64,000 nt of DNA. Source: Neorhizobium galegae (GTDB lineage: Bacteria > Pseudomonadota > Alphaproteobacteria > Rhizobiales > Rhizobiaceae). The notes under the pieces were generated by a model that saw only the letters and a program-made list of their open reading frames with translations, was not told where the DNA came from and ran no database searches. Shown piece after piece: positions 53,417-63,986 of the stretch (position 1 is its first letter; each line of letters opens with the position of its first letter). The stretch lies in assembly GCF_017877135.1 (NCBI RefSeq), contig NZ_JAGIPH010000002.1:532669-596668 (forward strand), read 5' to 3'. The position numbers and the translations under genes were made by a program.

Positions 53417-53997
53417 AGGCCGAGATCCGCAAGCTTGCGGTCTTCGTCGAGGAACTGCACCGGGAGATGGATCGGCAGGTTTCTCCGCCCTCGCGAAAGG
53501 CCTGCGCGGTCGCCGTCATCCGCAATCCCTTCGCCGGGCGCTATGTCGAGGATCTGGGCGACCTCATCGAGATCGGCGCGGAGCTTGGTGGACTGCTCGG
53601 CAAGCGGTGCGTGGAGGCGCTCGGCATTCTGCCGCAGGCGGCGGAAAGCTATGGCAAGGCAGCACTGGTGGGCGAGAATGGCGAGCTTGAACATGCCGCC
53701 GCCATTCTGCATCCGGCCCTTGGCAAGCCGCTGCGGGAAGCGGTGGAGAAGGGGGCGGCCCTTGTGCCATCCTCCAAGCGCCGAGGCGGGCCGGGCGTCA
53801 CTCTGGATATTCCGCTCGGCCACAAGGATGCCGCCTATGTGCGCTCCCATTTCGATGGCATGCAGGTCTGGCTGAACGACAGCCCGCGCGCCGATGAAAT
53901 CATGGTGGCGGTCGCCGTGACTGATAGCGGACGACCATTGGCGCGTATCGGCGGCCTTCAAGTCCACGAGATCGAGGGCAGGGACGGTCTGCGTTGA
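53413..53997 (+). CDS. DUF1185 (amino acid synthesis family) protein, copy 2
   Basis: 194 aa, starting in an ATGA overlap with copy 1. The same motifs are present (NPFAGRY, SYGKAALVGENGELEHAA, RGGPGVTLDIPLGHKDAAYVRSHFDGMQV). By eye the two copies are roughly 40-50 percent identical, so this is an old duplication rather than a recent one. It is the last gene of the hnr operon; the convergent radC stops 7 bp away. Confidence 0.85.
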   Translation: MKAEIRKLAVFVEELHREMDRQVSPPSRKACAVAVIRNPFAGRYVEDLGDLIEIGAELGGLLGKRCVEALGILPQAAESYGKAALVGENGELEHAAAILHPALGKPLREAVEKGAALVPSSKRRGGPGVTLDIPLGHKDAAYVRSHFDGMQVWLNDSPRADEIMVAVAVTDSGRPLARIGGLQVHEIEGRDGLR

Positions 53998-54004
53998 CGA
54001 GGCG

Positions 54005-54859
54005 TCAAATCAGCCGCAGGCCCTTCAGGCTGGCATGGCCATCCTTGCCGATGATGATGTGATCGTGGACGGTGATGCCGAGCGGCTTTGCCGTGTCGAT
54101 GATGGTTTTCGTCATGTCGATATCGGCGCGCGACGGGGTCGGGTCGCCGGAGGGATGGTTGTGCACGAGGATCAGCGCGGTGGCTGACAATTCCAGCGCC
54201 CGGCGCACCACTTCGCGCGGATAGACCGGCGTGTGATCCACGGTCCCGCGACCCTGCACCTCGTCGGCGATCAGCGCATTGCGCTTGTCGAGGAAGAGAA
54301 TGCGGAACTGTTCGCGGGCCTCATAGGCCATGGCGGCATGGCAGTAATCGATAACGGCGGACCAGGAGGCGAGTACCTGCTTGCCGCGCAGCTCGCTTTT
54401 CAGGATGCGCTGGCCGACGGAGGCAATCAGCTTCAGGTCCAGCGCCACGGCTTCGCCCACGCCCTTCACCTCCTGCAACAGCGAGGTCTGGGCGCCGAAA
54501 ACGCCGGCGAGATTGCCGAAACGGTCGATCAGCGCCTTGGCGATCGGCTTGGTGTCGCGGCGCGGGATGAGGCGGAACAGCAGAAGTTCGAGGATCTCGT
54601 AATCGGCAAGGGCGGTATCGCCATGCTCGCGGTAACGGTTGCGCAGGCGCTCGCGGTGGCCGTGATAATGCGCCTGCTTGTCGTCGTCCGGCTTCACCGG
54701 CTCGGCCTTTTTCATGCCGCCGGATTTTTGCGCCTGCTCGGCAAAGAAGCCGCGTTCATCGGCAAACAGATCATCCGATGTCTCGCCGGGGGCGTTCGGG
54801 GGCCCGCCTGCCGGTTCCTCCGGCGCATCCAGATGTGTCGGCAGGGGCGGGTGCTTCAT
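54005..54859 (-). CDS. radC: RadC family protein (JAB/MPN domain)
   Basis: 284 aa. Acidic N-terminal extension (about 60 residues), then a UPF0758/RadC helical region with a helix-hairpin-helix ([13 protein letters not shown]) and the C-terminal JAMM motif [19 protein letters not shown]. The JAMM fold binds zinc; the DNA-repair role once given to RadC is not supported experimentally. It follows map on the same strand with a 3-bp gap. Confidence 0.93.
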   Translation of the reverse strand: MKHPPLPTHLDAPEEPAGGPPNAPGETSDDLFADERGFFAEQAQKSGGMKKAEPVKPDDDKQAHYHGHRERLRNRYREHGDTALADYEILELLLFRLIPRRDTKPIAKALIDRFGNLAGVFGAQTSLLQEVKGVGEAVALDLKLIASVGQRILKSELRGKQVLASWSAVIDYCHAAMAYEAREQFRILFLDKRNALIADEVQGRGTVDHTPVYPREVVRRALELSATALILVHNHPSGDPTPSRADIDMTKTIIDTAKPLGITVHDHIIIGKDGHASLKGLRLI

Positions 54860-54862
54860 CGA

Positions 54863-55702
54863 TCAACCGTTGCGTGGAGGAAGACCGGGCCTGTCGAGAC
54901 CACCGGGAGACAGGGTGAAGATCTCGCAGCCGGTCGCCGTGACACCCACGGCATGTTCGTATTGGGCAGACAGCGACCGGTCGCGCGTCACCGCGGTCCA
55001 GCCGTCGGAAAGCACTTTCACATGCGGCTTGCCGAGATTGATCATCGGCTCGATGGTGAAGATCATGCCCTCGCGCAGTTCCGGCCCTTCGTCGGCGCGG
55101 CCGTAATGCAGGATATTGGGGCTGTCATGGAACAGGCGGCCGACGCCGTGGCCGCAGAAATCGCGCACCACCGAGCAGCGTTCCGCCTCCGCATAGGTCT
55201 GGATCGCTTCGCCGATGGCACCGGTGCGCACGCCGGGCTTCACCACCGCAATACCGCGCATCAGGCATTCATGGGTCACTTCCATCAGCCGCTCGGCAGC
55301 GCGCTTCACCTGGCCGACGGGATACATGCGGCTTGAATCGCCATGCCAGCCATCCAGCACATAGGTCACATCGATATTGACGATATCGCCCTCGCGCAGC
55401 GGCTTGTCGTCCGGCATGCCGTGGCAGACGACATGGTTGAGCGAGGTGCAGACGGAATATTTGTAGCCGCGATAATTCAGAGTTGCCGGAAGCGCGCCAT
55501 TGTCCATGCCGAATTCAAACACGAACCTGTCGAGTGCCGCCGTGGTGACGCCGGGCTTGACGAGGGCTGCCAGTTCGTCGAGGCAGCGTGCCGTCAGCTG
55601 GCAGGCCTTGCGCATGCCGGCAAAATCGGCCGCCGTATCGTAAAGCCGGATCGCGCCCGTGTTCTTCTTCGGCGCCGATGCCGCCTCGATGTAAGTTACC
55701 AT
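54863..55702 (-). CDS. map: Type I methionine aminopeptidase
   Basis: 279 aa from ATG 55702. The dinuclear metal ligands are visible in VNIDVTYVLDGWHGDSSRM (two Asp), CGHGVGRLFH (His), FTIEPM (Glu) and YEHAVGV (Glu). It removes the initiator Met from nascent proteins. It is cotranscribed with radC downstream. An in-frame upstream ATG adds eight unlikely residues. Confidence 0.96.
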   Translation of the reverse strand: MVTYIEAASAPKKNTGAIRLYDTAADFAGMRKACQLTARCLDELAALVKPGVTTAALDRFVFEFGMDNGALPATLNYRGYKYSVCTSLNHVVCHGMPDDKPLREGDIVNIDVTYVLDGWHGDSSRMYPVGQVKRAAERLMEVTHECLMRGIAVVKPGVRTGAIGEAIQTYAEAERCSVVRDFCGHGVGRLFHDSPNILHYGRADEGPELREGMIFTIEPMINLGKPHVKVLSDGWTAVTRDRSLSAQYEHAVGVTATGCEIFTLSPGGLDRPGLPPRNG

Positions 55703-55733
55703 GGAACCACTTTCGTCTCGTCTCATGCGGTTT

Positions 55734-56450
55734 TTAAACAGCCTGCCCGTCCTCGTCCATCGCGATCACGCGATCGGGCCAAATTCCTTGAGGTTCGACA
55801 CGGCAGGCGACCGCATAGGCCTCGACGCCGCGTGTGCGCGCCCGCCGGAAAGCCCTCGCATAGGCCGGATCGAGATCCTCGCAGATCCGCAGGCGATCGC
55901 AATCATTGCGCTGGACGACATAGAGCATGGCGGCGCGGCAGCCGGCCTCCACCATGTCTCCCAGTTCGTCCAGGTGCTTGGCGCCGCGTTGGGTGACCGA
56001 ATCGGGAAATTCCGCAAGCTTGCGCGTGCGGGTAAAATGCACGTTCTTCACTTCCACATAGGCTGGGGGCCGGGCGGGATCGAGCAAAAGCATGTCGATG
56101 CGGGAATTCAGCCCATAGCGCTGCTCGCGCCGGATCGTTGCATAGCCGGATAGGTCCGGCACGATGCCCGAGACAATGGCTTCCTCAGCGATCCGGTTCG
56201 GCAGGCCGGTGTTGATGCCGACCAGCGTATCGTCCACCTCCACCATTTCCAGCATGTGCCGGTACTTGCGTGTGCGGCTGTCGTGCTGGGAGAGAAAGAC
56301 GCGCGAGCCCGGCGTGGTCAGTCCGCGCATCGAGCCGGTGTTCGGGCATGAGCCGGTGATTTCGGTTCCGTCTTCGAGCACCGCATCGAACAGAAAGCGC
56401 TTGTAGCGGCTGACGAGCTGGGCGGGGATCAGCGGGGGATCAAACTGCAT
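55734..56450 (-). CDS. sfsA: SfsA family protein (sugar fermentation stimulation homologue)
   Basis: 238 aa, full length. Family motifs include [25 protein letters not shown] and [10 protein letters not shown], with the nuclease-like D-ExK core, and [16 protein letters not shown]. The E. coli protein was named for sugar metabolism effects and is thought to bind nucleic acid; the true role is unknown. It lies just after phaC (6-bp gap) and before map on the same strand. Confidence 0.94.
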   Translation of the reverse strand: MQFDPPLIPAQLVSRYKRFLFDAVLEDGTEITGSCPNTGSMRGLTTPGSRVFLSQHDSRTRKYRHMLEMVEVDDTLVGINTGLPNRIAEEAIVSGIVPDLSGYATIRREQRYGLNSRIDMLLLDPARPPAYVEVKNVHFTRTRKLAEFPDSVTQRGAKHLDELGDMVEAGCRAAMLYVVQRNDCDRLRICEDLDPAYARAFRRARTRGVEAYAVACRVEPQGIWPDRVIAMDEDGQAV

Positions 56451-56456
56451 CGGCGC

Positions 56457-58289
56457 TCAGCTGCGCACCATCACATAGGTGCCGGGCGCATCACCGAGGC
56501 CCTGATCGGCGGGTATTCTAGCAGGGACGCGGCGGGCATCGCGCGCCTCCATCCAGGCCTGCCAGTGCGGCCACCAGGAGCCGGGGGTTTCCTTGGCGCC
56601 CGCGATCCAGTCGGCCAGTTCGCCCACGGCCGGCCCGCTCGTCCAGTACTGGTACTTGTTGCGGTCCGGCGGGTTGACGACACCGGCGATATGCCCGGAG
56701 CCGCCCAGCACGAAATCAACCGGTCCGCCGAAGAACCGGCATCCGGCAAAGACGGATTTCGCCGGTGCGATATGGTCCTCGCGCGCGGCCAGATTATAGA
56801 TGGGGATGGTCACATTCTTCAGGCTGACCTTTTCGTCGAACAGCGTCATCTCGCCCTTGCTGAGGCGGTTTTCCAGGTAGCAGTTGCGCAGATAGAAGGC
56901 GTGGTTGGCCGCCGTCATGCGCGTCGAATCGGAGTTCCAGTAGAGAAGGTCGAAGGCCGTCGGCTCCTGGCCCTTCAGGTAATTGCCGACCACATAGGGC
57001 CAGATCAGTTCGGATGCGCGCAGCATGTTGAAGGCGCTTGCCATCTTGGAGCCGGCGAGATAGCCGGCCGCCTTCATCTGGCCTTCCAGTGCCTCCAGCT
57101 GTTCCTCGTCGACAAAGACTTTCAAGTCGCCGGCATAGGTGAAATCCACCTGCGTGGTGAGAAACGTGGCCGATTGCACGCGCCGGTCGCCGCGCTTGGC
57201 ATGGACGGCAAGCGTTGCCGACAAAAGCGTGCCGCCAACGCAGTAGCCGATGACGTTGATCTCCTTTTCGCCAGCGGCCTTCTCCACGGTCGACAGCGCA
57301 AAATCGATGCCTTGCGCGCTGTAATCCTCCCAGGAGAAGCTGGCATGGTGTTCGTCCGGGTTGACCCAGGAGATGACGAAGACCGAATGGCCCTGGTCGA
57401 CGCACCACTTGATGAAGCTCTTCTGCGGGCCGAGGTCGAGAATGTAGAACTTGTTGATCCACGGCGGCACGATGAGCAGCGGGCGCTTGAACACGGTTTC
57501 CGTGCTCGGCGCATACTGGATCACCTCGCAGACGGCATTGCGGGCCACCACTTTGCCCGGCGTCAGCGCGAGGTTCTTGCCGAGCGCGAATTTCTGGGTG
57601 TCGGTCTGGCGAAGACGCAGCTCGCCACGGCCGGCGGCGATGTCTTCGGCCAGCATCTTCATGCCCTGGACGAAGTTGGCGCCATCGGTCGACACGGTCT
57701 CGCGATAGACCTCCGGATTGGTCAGGGCAAAATTCGTCGGAGACAGCGCCGCCGTCAGCTGGCGCACGTAGAAGGCCGCCTTGTGGCGGGTGTGGTCATC
57801 GAGCCCCTCGGCTTTCTCCACCAGCTTTTCCGCCCATTCGGCCGTGACCAGATAGACCTGGCGCAGGAGGGCAAAAAACGGGTTTTGGCGCCAGTCCGGA
57901 TCGGCAAAGCGCTTGTCCTTGCGCAAGGTGTCGGGCTCTTCCGGCCCCGCCTCGCCGGAGAGCCGGCTCAGCGTATGCATCCAGATGCCCATATAGGAGG
58001 AGAGAAGCAGGGACTGGGCTTCCAGCGTGCGCTGCGGCTCCGACATCCAGTATTCGATGACCTTCGACAGCGTTTTGATCATGTCGGTCATCGGGTCGAA
58101 TGTGTCAACGCGTTCGCCGCGCTCGCGCGGGGCCAGCCATTCCGTCGCCGCCTTGCCGAGGTTTTCCGCCGCCTTTGCCAGGTTGACCGCAAGCTTCTGG
58201 GGATCCTTCACCATGTAGGCTTCGAAGGACTTGGCGTCGAAACCCTTGGAACCAGCCTCTGGTCCGCCCACCTTCTCGCGCGTGTCCAT
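56457..58289 (-). CDS. phaC: Class I poly(3-hydroxyalkanoate) polymerase
   Basis: 610 aa. It carries the lipase-like box GYCVGG with the catalytic Cys, the conserved PPWINKFYILDL segment, and the catalytic His in VLGGSGHIAGVVNPP. The N-terminal domain (about 1-200) is the usual regulatory/oligomerisation part. It polymerises 3-hydroxyacyl-CoA, mainly 3-hydroxybutyryl-CoA, on storage granules. AGGGGAGAG precedes ATG 58289. phaAB and phasin genes are not in the window, as is usual in rhizobia. Confidence 0.96.
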   Translation of the reverse strand: MDTREKVGGPEAGSKGFDAKSFEAYMVKDPQKLAVNLAKAAENLGKAATEWLAPRERGERVDTFDPMTDMIKTLSKVIEYWMSEPQRTLEAQSLLLSSYMGIWMHTLSRLSGEAGPEEPDTLRKDKRFADPDWRQNPFFALLRQVYLVTAEWAEKLVEKAEGLDDHTRHKAAFYVRQLTAALSPTNFALTNPEVYRETVSTDGANFVQGMKMLAEDIAAGRGELRLRQTDTQKFALGKNLALTPGKVVARNAVCEVIQYAPSTETVFKRPLLIVPPWINKFYILDLGPQKSFIKWCVDQGHSVFVISWVNPDEHHASFSWEDYSAQGIDFALSTVEKAAGEKEINVIGYCVGGTLLSATLAVHAKRGDRRVQSATFLTTQVDFTYAGDLKVFVDEEQLEALEGQMKAAGYLAGSKMASAFNMLRASELIWPYVVGNYLKGQEPTAFDLLYWNSDSTRMTAANHAFYLRNCYLENRLSKGEMTLFDEKVSLKNVTIPIYNLAAREDHIAPAKSVFAGCRFFGGPVDFVLGGSGHIAGVVNPPDRNKYQYWTSGPAVGELADWIAGAKETPGSWWPHWQAWMEARDARRVPARIPADQGLGDAPGTYVMVRS

Positions 58290-58421
58290 GGTGTCTCTCT
58301 CCCCTTTTCCACCCTGTTATAATCGTTGTTTTGGTTTTTACATTCTGCCTGAAAACGAATACAAGTGCCAGCGATAGCGACCTCATCAGGTCGTATGCCG
58401 GAGCAGATTAGGGTTGCGTCA

Positions 58422-58820
58422 ATGGTAGAACTCGCGCGGGGGCTTCGCTGGATGCCTTTGTTTTTCGGTATGTCGGTAATGCCGTTTGCGCTTGTCGGAT
58501 GCAATTCCTTCAAGCTGGATGACGGCGTTCCCAACACGGCGCCGCAGGCAACGGTTGTCGGTCCGCGGCAGGTGCCGCGCCCGCAAGCGTTGGCCAAGAG
58601 CGATACCGGGGTCTATCCGACCTTTGCCGGTCCGCTGACGGCCGCAAACACGCAGATCAGCGATGCGGAAGCCACCACGGCCCAGGATCAGATGACGAAG
58701 CTTGCCGCCGCCCGCGCCAACGGATCGGTCTCTGAAGCGGACTACCAGGCGCGCGTGGCCGAACTGCGCAAGCTTGCCGCCGATCATGCCGCCGATACGC
58801 AGAGCCAGATCAGCAAATAG
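58422..58820 (+). CDS. Small outer-membrane-type lipoprotein
   Basis: 132 aa from ATG 58422, with a signal segment ending FALVGCNSF, a good lipobox, so Cys27 should be lipidated. The mature protein is short, rich in Ala/Gln/Thr, with a helical C-terminal region (TAQDQMTKLAAARANGSVSEADYQARVAELRKLAADH). Residue 2 after Cys is Asn, not Asp, so outer-membrane sorting is expected. Function unknown; it is conserved-looking and divergent from phaC. Confidence 0.75.
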   Translation: MVELARGLRWMPLFFGMSVMPFALVGCNSFKLDDGVPNTAPQATVVGPRQVPRPQALAKSDTGVYPTFAGPLTAANTQISDAEATTAQDQMTKLAAARANGSVSEADYQARVAELRKLAADHAADTQSQISK

Positions 58821-58930
58821 CACTTGCGTTCCAGCCCTTTTGGACGCAAAGCAACCTCGAACAAAGGCGCGGGATTTTGCGTCTTTTGCCTTTCCCTTAC
58901 CCTGCTCTGGATGCCTTCACGAGGATCGCG

Positions 58931-60148
58931 ATGGAAGAGTTTCATAAAGTCCGCAGACTGCCGCCCTATGTTTTCGAACAGGTCAACCGTTTGAAGGCGA
59001 GCGCGCGAGCGGGCGGCGCGGACATTATCGATCTCGGCATGGGCAATCCCGATCTGCCGACGCCGAAAGCCATCGTCGACAAGCTGTGCGAAGTGGTGCA
59101 GGACCCGCGCACCCATCGCTACTCGTCCTCCAAGGGCATTCCGGGCCTTCGCCGGGCGCAGGCGGCCTATTATGCGCGTCGTTTTGGCGTCAAGCTCAAC
59201 CCGGAAACGCAGGTTGTGGCCACGCTCGGCTCCAAGGAAGGCTTTGCCAACATGGCACAGGCGATCACCGCCCCCGGTGACGTTATCCTCTGCCCGGATC
59301 CGACCTATCCGATCCACGCCTTCGGCTTCCTGATGGCCGGCGGCGTCATCCGCTCGATCCCCGTCGAGCCGGACGAGACCTTCTTTGCGCCGCTCGAGCG
59401 GGCCGTGCGCCACTCGATCCCGAAGCCGCTCGCGCTCGTCATCAACTATCCGTCCAATCCGACGGCCAAGGTCGCAAGCCTCGATTTTTACAAGGACGTG
59501 ATCGCCTTTGCCAAGAAGCACGACATCATCGTGCTGTCTGATCTGGCCTATTCGGAAATCTACTTCGATGGCGAGGCGCCGCCTTCGGTGCTTGAAGTGC
59601 CGGGCGCGATCGACGTGACGGTGGAATTCACCTCCATGTCCAAGACGTTTTCCATGCCCGGCTGGCGCATGGGCTTTGCCGTGGGCAACGAGCGGCTGAT
59701 CGCTGCCCTGACGCGGGTCAAATCCTATCTCGACTACGGCGCCTTTACACCGATCCAGGTGGCGGCAAGCCATGCGCTGAACGGCGACGGCTCCGATATT
59801 GCAGAGGTGCGGTCCATCTACAAGCGTCGCCGCGACGTGATGGTCGACAGTTTCGGCAAGGCCGGTTTCGAGGTTCCGCCGCCGGCCGCCACCATGTTTG
59901 CCTGGGCGAAAATCCCGGAAAAGTTCCGCCATCTCGGCTCGCTTGAGTTTTCCAAGCTGCTTGTCGAGAAAGCGGATGTGGCAGTCGCGCCGGGCGTCGG
60001 CTTTGGCGAGCAGGGGGACGAGTACGTGCGTCTTGCCCTGGTGGAAAACGAGCATCGCATTCGCCAGGCCGCGCGCAACATCAAGAAGTTCATGTCGACG
60101 GCCGACGAGACCATGCACAACGTCATTTCGCTCAACGCCCACCGTTGA
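58931..60148 (+). CDS. alaC: Alanine (glutamate-pyruvate) aminotransferase, AlaC family
   Basis: 405 aa from ATG 58931 (GAGGATCGCG upstream). PLP-lysine motif SMSKTFSMPGWRMGF, the Asn/Asp/Tyr ligands in YPSNPTAKVA and LSDLAYSEIYFDG, and the C-terminal Arg in EYVRLALVENEHRIRQA. The RRLPPYVFEQVNRLK start and overall sequence follow E. coli AlaC closely. It transaminates pyruvate with glutamate to alanine; related names include LL-diaminopimelate aminotransferase, which is less likely. hom follows after a GC hairpin. Confidence 0.9.
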   Translation: MEEFHKVRRLPPYVFEQVNRLKASARAGGADIIDLGMGNPDLPTPKAIVDKLCEVVQDPRTHRYSSSKGIPGLRRAQAAYYARRFGVKLNPETQVVATLGSKEGFANMAQAITAPGDVILCPDPTYPIHAFGFLMAGGVIRSIPVEPDETFFAPLERAVRHSIPKPLALVINYPSNPTAKVASLDFYKDVIAFAKKHDIIVLSDLAYSEIYFDGEAPPSVLEVPGAIDVTVEFTSMSKTFSMPGWRMGFAVGNERLIAALTRVKSYLDYGAFTPIQVAASHALNGDGSDIAEVRSIYKRRRDVMVDSFGKAGFEVPPPAATMFAWAKIPEKFRHLGSLEFSKLLVEKADVAVAPGVGFGEQGDEYVRLALVENEHRIRQAARNIKKFMSTADETMHNVISLNAHR

Positions 60149-60165
60149 GCCCGATTTTATAAAAA

Positions 60166-60185
60166 GGGCGGCCCTTGCGCCGCCC
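60166..60185 (+). terminator. GC hairpin between alaC and hom
   Basis: Perfect 7-bp stem GGGCGGC / GCCGCCC with a CCTTGC loop. No T run follows, so it may be an attenuator or mRNA-processing element rather than a full terminator. Confidence 0.4.
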
Positions 60186-60211
60186 GTTCAACGATTTTCA
60201 GGAACATGATC

Positions 60212-61531
<1,320 letters not shown>

Positions 61532-61561
61532 GGCGTTTCGACCATCGCTCCGGTTCTGAAC

Positions 61562-61591
61562 GGCGCTGCCTCTTCGGGCGGCGCCTTTTTT
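61562..61591 (+). terminator. Rho-independent terminator of hom
   Basis: Nine-bp stem GGCGCTGCC / GGCGGCGCC (one T-G pair) with a 6-nt loop and six T. It begins 31 bp after the hom stop codon. Confidence 0.88.
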
Positions 61592-61674
61592 GTCTGCCGT
61601 TTCAGTCTCTGGCGCATTAGCAAAAACAGGGATACACTGTGGCGGTACTTCATGAGCGAAGGGAGGCGCCTGTG

Positions 61675-61887
61675 ATGTCCATTTTATCCTTGAAGCAGAA
61701 TTATGTGCCCTGGCAGGCGTGGATCGTGCGCCGCAGGCAGGATCTGCCTTTGGTCCGTTTGCAGGAGGACGGGCCGGACGGCGAGGATCTCTCGCGTGAA
61801 GAGGCCGACCAGAACTGGGGTGTCGCTGTGGCGCTTGCCTGCTGGCCGCTCTGCCTCGGGGCAACGGCCGTTTGGGCGGTGCTCTGA
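61675..61887 (+). CDS. Small hypothetical membrane protein, 70 aa
   Basis: ATG 61675 follows AGGGAGG at good spacing; an upstream in-frame GTG at 61639 is less likely. The N-terminal part is soluble and charged (WQAWIVRRRQDLPLVRLQEDGPDGEDLSREEAD) and the C-terminus is one hydrophobic helix (VAVALACWPLCLGATAVWAVL), giving a tail-anchored layout. Not recognised. It lies between the hom terminator and recJ. Confidence 0.65.
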   Translation: MSILSLKQNYVPWQAWIVRRRQDLPLVRLQEDGPDGEDLSREEADQNWGVAVALACWPLCLGATAVWAVL

Positions 61888-62019
61888 CCCGGCGGCGGGA
61901 AGGCTGACGAGAGCCCCTTTGTGGGGACGGTGCCGATAAAATTCTGTCGGGCCAATACCGGTGTGCGCATTTATGCAGTAGAAGCGGTCCATGCAACCGC
62001 CAGCGCCCACCCCATCGCC

Positions 62020-63822
62020 ATGACAGAACCGGTCGATCCCGTCTCGCGGGCCTTTCTCGGCGTGGAGCGCTCGGCAAGCGGACAGCGCTGGGTGTCGCGG
62101 CTCGATCAGGCCGGGCAGAACCGTGCGCTCGCCATGGCGCAGGTTCATGGCATTCCCGACCTGATTTCGCGCGTGCTGGCGGGCAGGGGCGTGGGCGTGG
62201 ACGAAGCGCCGGCCTTTCTCGATCCGACCATCCGCAGCCTGATGCCCGAGCCCTTCACGCTGAAAGATTGCGACAAGGCGGCCGCCCGTCTTGCCGATGC
62301 TGTGGCACGGCGCGAAAAGGTCGCGGTGTTCGGCGATTATGATGTCGACGGTGCGGCCTCCTCGGCGCTGATGGCGCGCTTCTTCCGGCATTTCGGCGTC
62401 GAGGCGGAGATCTATATTCCCGACCGCATTTTCGAAGGCTATGGCCCGAATGCCAATGCCATCCGCCAGCTGATTGCCGGCGGGGCAAACCTCATCGTCA
62501 CCGTCGATTGCGGTTCCACCAGCCATGAGGCGCTGTCGGCGGCCGTCGAGGAGCGCTGTGACGTCGTGGTGATCGACCATCACCAGATGGGGCCGCAGCT
62601 GCCGCCGTGCCTGGCGCTTGTCAATCCGAACCGCAATGACGATCTGTCGGGGCAGGGGCATCTCTGCGCGGCAGGCGTGGTGTTCATCGTTCTCGTGGCA
62701 ACCGCGCGGCTGTTGCGGGAGCGCGGCGACCCGCGCGCAAAAACGCTCGATCTCCTGAGCTGGCTCGATATCGTGGCGCTGGCAACCGTCTGCGACGTGG
62801 TGCCGCTGAAGGGGCTGAACCGCGCCTATGTGGTGAAGGGCCTGCTTGCGGCGCGCCATATGGGCAATGCCGGCCTTGCCGCTTTGTTTCGCAAGGCCGG
62901 CCTTGGCGGTCCGGTCACGCCTTATCACCTGGGCTTTCTGGTCGGGCCGCGCATCAATGCCGGCGGGCGGATCGGTGATGCAGCGCTTGGAAGCCGTCTC
63001 CTCACCATGGACGAGCCCACCGAAGCCGACGAGATTGCTGCGAAGCTGGATGAGCTGAACCGCGAACGCCAGGTGATGGAAGCGGCCATGCTCGCCGAGG
63101 CCGAGGCGGAAGTGATTGCCGAATACGGCACCGGCGAAAATGCCGCCGTGCTGGTGACGGCGCGCGAAAACTGGCACCCGGGCATCGTTGGGCTTCTTGC
63201 CGCGCGGCTCAAGGAAAAGTTCAAGCGGCCTGCCTTTGCCATTGCGCTCGATTCGTCCGGTCGCGGCACCGGCTCGGGTCGATCGATCCCCGGCTTCGAC
63301 ATGGGAAAGATGGTGCGCGGCGCCGTCGACCAGGGGCTGCTGGTGAAGGGCGGCGGCCATGCGATGGCCGCGGGCCTCACCGTCGAGCGCACCAAGCTCG
63401 GCAGCCTTCGTGCGCATTTCGAGCAGGTGGCCAGCGCCGTCATCCCGGATCTCGTCGCCAATCACATGCTGAAGATTGACGGCGCGCTTGCCGCATCCGG
63501 CGCGACGCTGCAACTGATCGACCAGATGGAGCAGGCGGGTCCCTATGGCTCCGGCCACAGCCAGCCGGTCTTCGCCATGCCGGCCCATCGCATTGTCGAT
63601 TCGCGCCTGATCGGAACGGCCCATGTGAAGGCGACGCTGCAGGCGATGGATGGCACGCGACTCGACGCCATCGCCTTCCGGGCCGCCGATACGCCGCTCG
63701 GCCAGCTGCTGCTCTCCTCACGGGGAAGCCAGCTGCATGTGGCCGGCTGCCTGGGCGCCGATCATTGGCAGGGCAGCCGTCGTGTCCAGCTGCGTATTCT
63801 GGACGCCGCAAAGGCAGTGTGA
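62020..63822 (+). CDS. recJ: Single-stranded-DNA-specific exonuclease RecJ
   Basis: 600 aa from ATG 62020, where the conserved N-terminus starts. DHH phosphoesterase motifs: VFGDYDVDGAASSALM, TVDCGSTSHE and VIDHHQMGPQLP; DHHA1 motif LVKGGGHAMAAGL; then an OB-like C-terminal domain. It degrades single-stranded DNA 5' to 3' in recombination and mismatch repair. The ribosome site is poor, so expression may be low, as is common for RecJ. The 132 bp before it hold no clear promoter. Confidence 0.96.
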   Translation: MTEPVDPVSRAFLGVERSASGQRWVSRLDQAGQNRALAMAQVHGIPDLISRVLAGRGVGVDEAPAFLDPTIRSLMPEPFTLKDCDKAAARLADAVARREKVAVFGDYDVDGAASSALMARFFRHFGVEAEIYIPDRIFEGYGPNANAIRQLIAGGANLIVTVDCGSTSHEALSAAVEERCDVVVIDHHQMGPQLPPCLALVNPNRNDDLSGQGHLCAAGVVFIVLVATARLLRERGDPRAKTLDLLSWLDIVALATVCDVVPLKGLNRAYVVKGLLAARHMGNAGLAALFRKAGLGGPVTPYHLGFLVGPRINAGGRIGDAALGSRLLTMDEPTEADEIAAKLDELNRERQVMEAAMLAEAEAEVIAEYGTGENAAVLVTARENWHPGIVGLLAARLKEKFKRPAFAIALDSSGRGTGSGRSIPGFDMGKMVRGAVDQGLLVKGGGHAMAAGLTVERTKLGSLRAHFEQVASAVIPDLVANHMLKIDGALAASGATLQLIDQMEQAGPYGSGHSQPVFAMPAHRIVDSRLIGTAHVKATLQAMDGTRLDAIAFRAADTPLGQLLLSSRGSQLHVAGCLGADHWQGSRRVQLRILDAAKAV

Positions 63823-63911
63823 AAAGCGTGACGTATCGAATTGGGGGAGGCCGCCGCGGGCTGGAAAGCGCCGACGGGTGCATTGAGTGGATTGTGGGAA
63901 CTAAAAGGAAG

Positions 63912-63986
63912 TGGCACGCCCTAGGGGAGTCGAACCCCTCTTCCCAGAATGAAAATCTGGTGTCCTAACCGATAGACGAAGGGCGC
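63912..63986 (-). tRNA. tRNA-Glu (anticodon TTC)
   Basis: 75-nt gene on the minus strand with CCA encoded. The D arm is GTCTATCGGTTAGGAC, the anticodon arm CCAGA-TTTTCAT-TCTGG with anticodon TTC, and the T arm AGGGG-TTCGACT-CCCCT. Acceptor arm GCGCCCT/AGGGCGT pairs fully with a terminal G-T wobble. It is convergent with recJ. Confidence 0.95.

Noticed and set aside
34000..54000. The catabolic island as a recently acquired genomic island
   Set aside because: No integrase, transposase, flanking repeats or tRNA junction is visible, and codon/base usage looks like the neighbours by eye.
61593..61674. Loss of a glpX gene between hom and recJ
   Set aside because: I recall glpX in this position in some alphaproteobacteria, but nothing in the sequence shows a remnant, so a deletion cannot be claimed.
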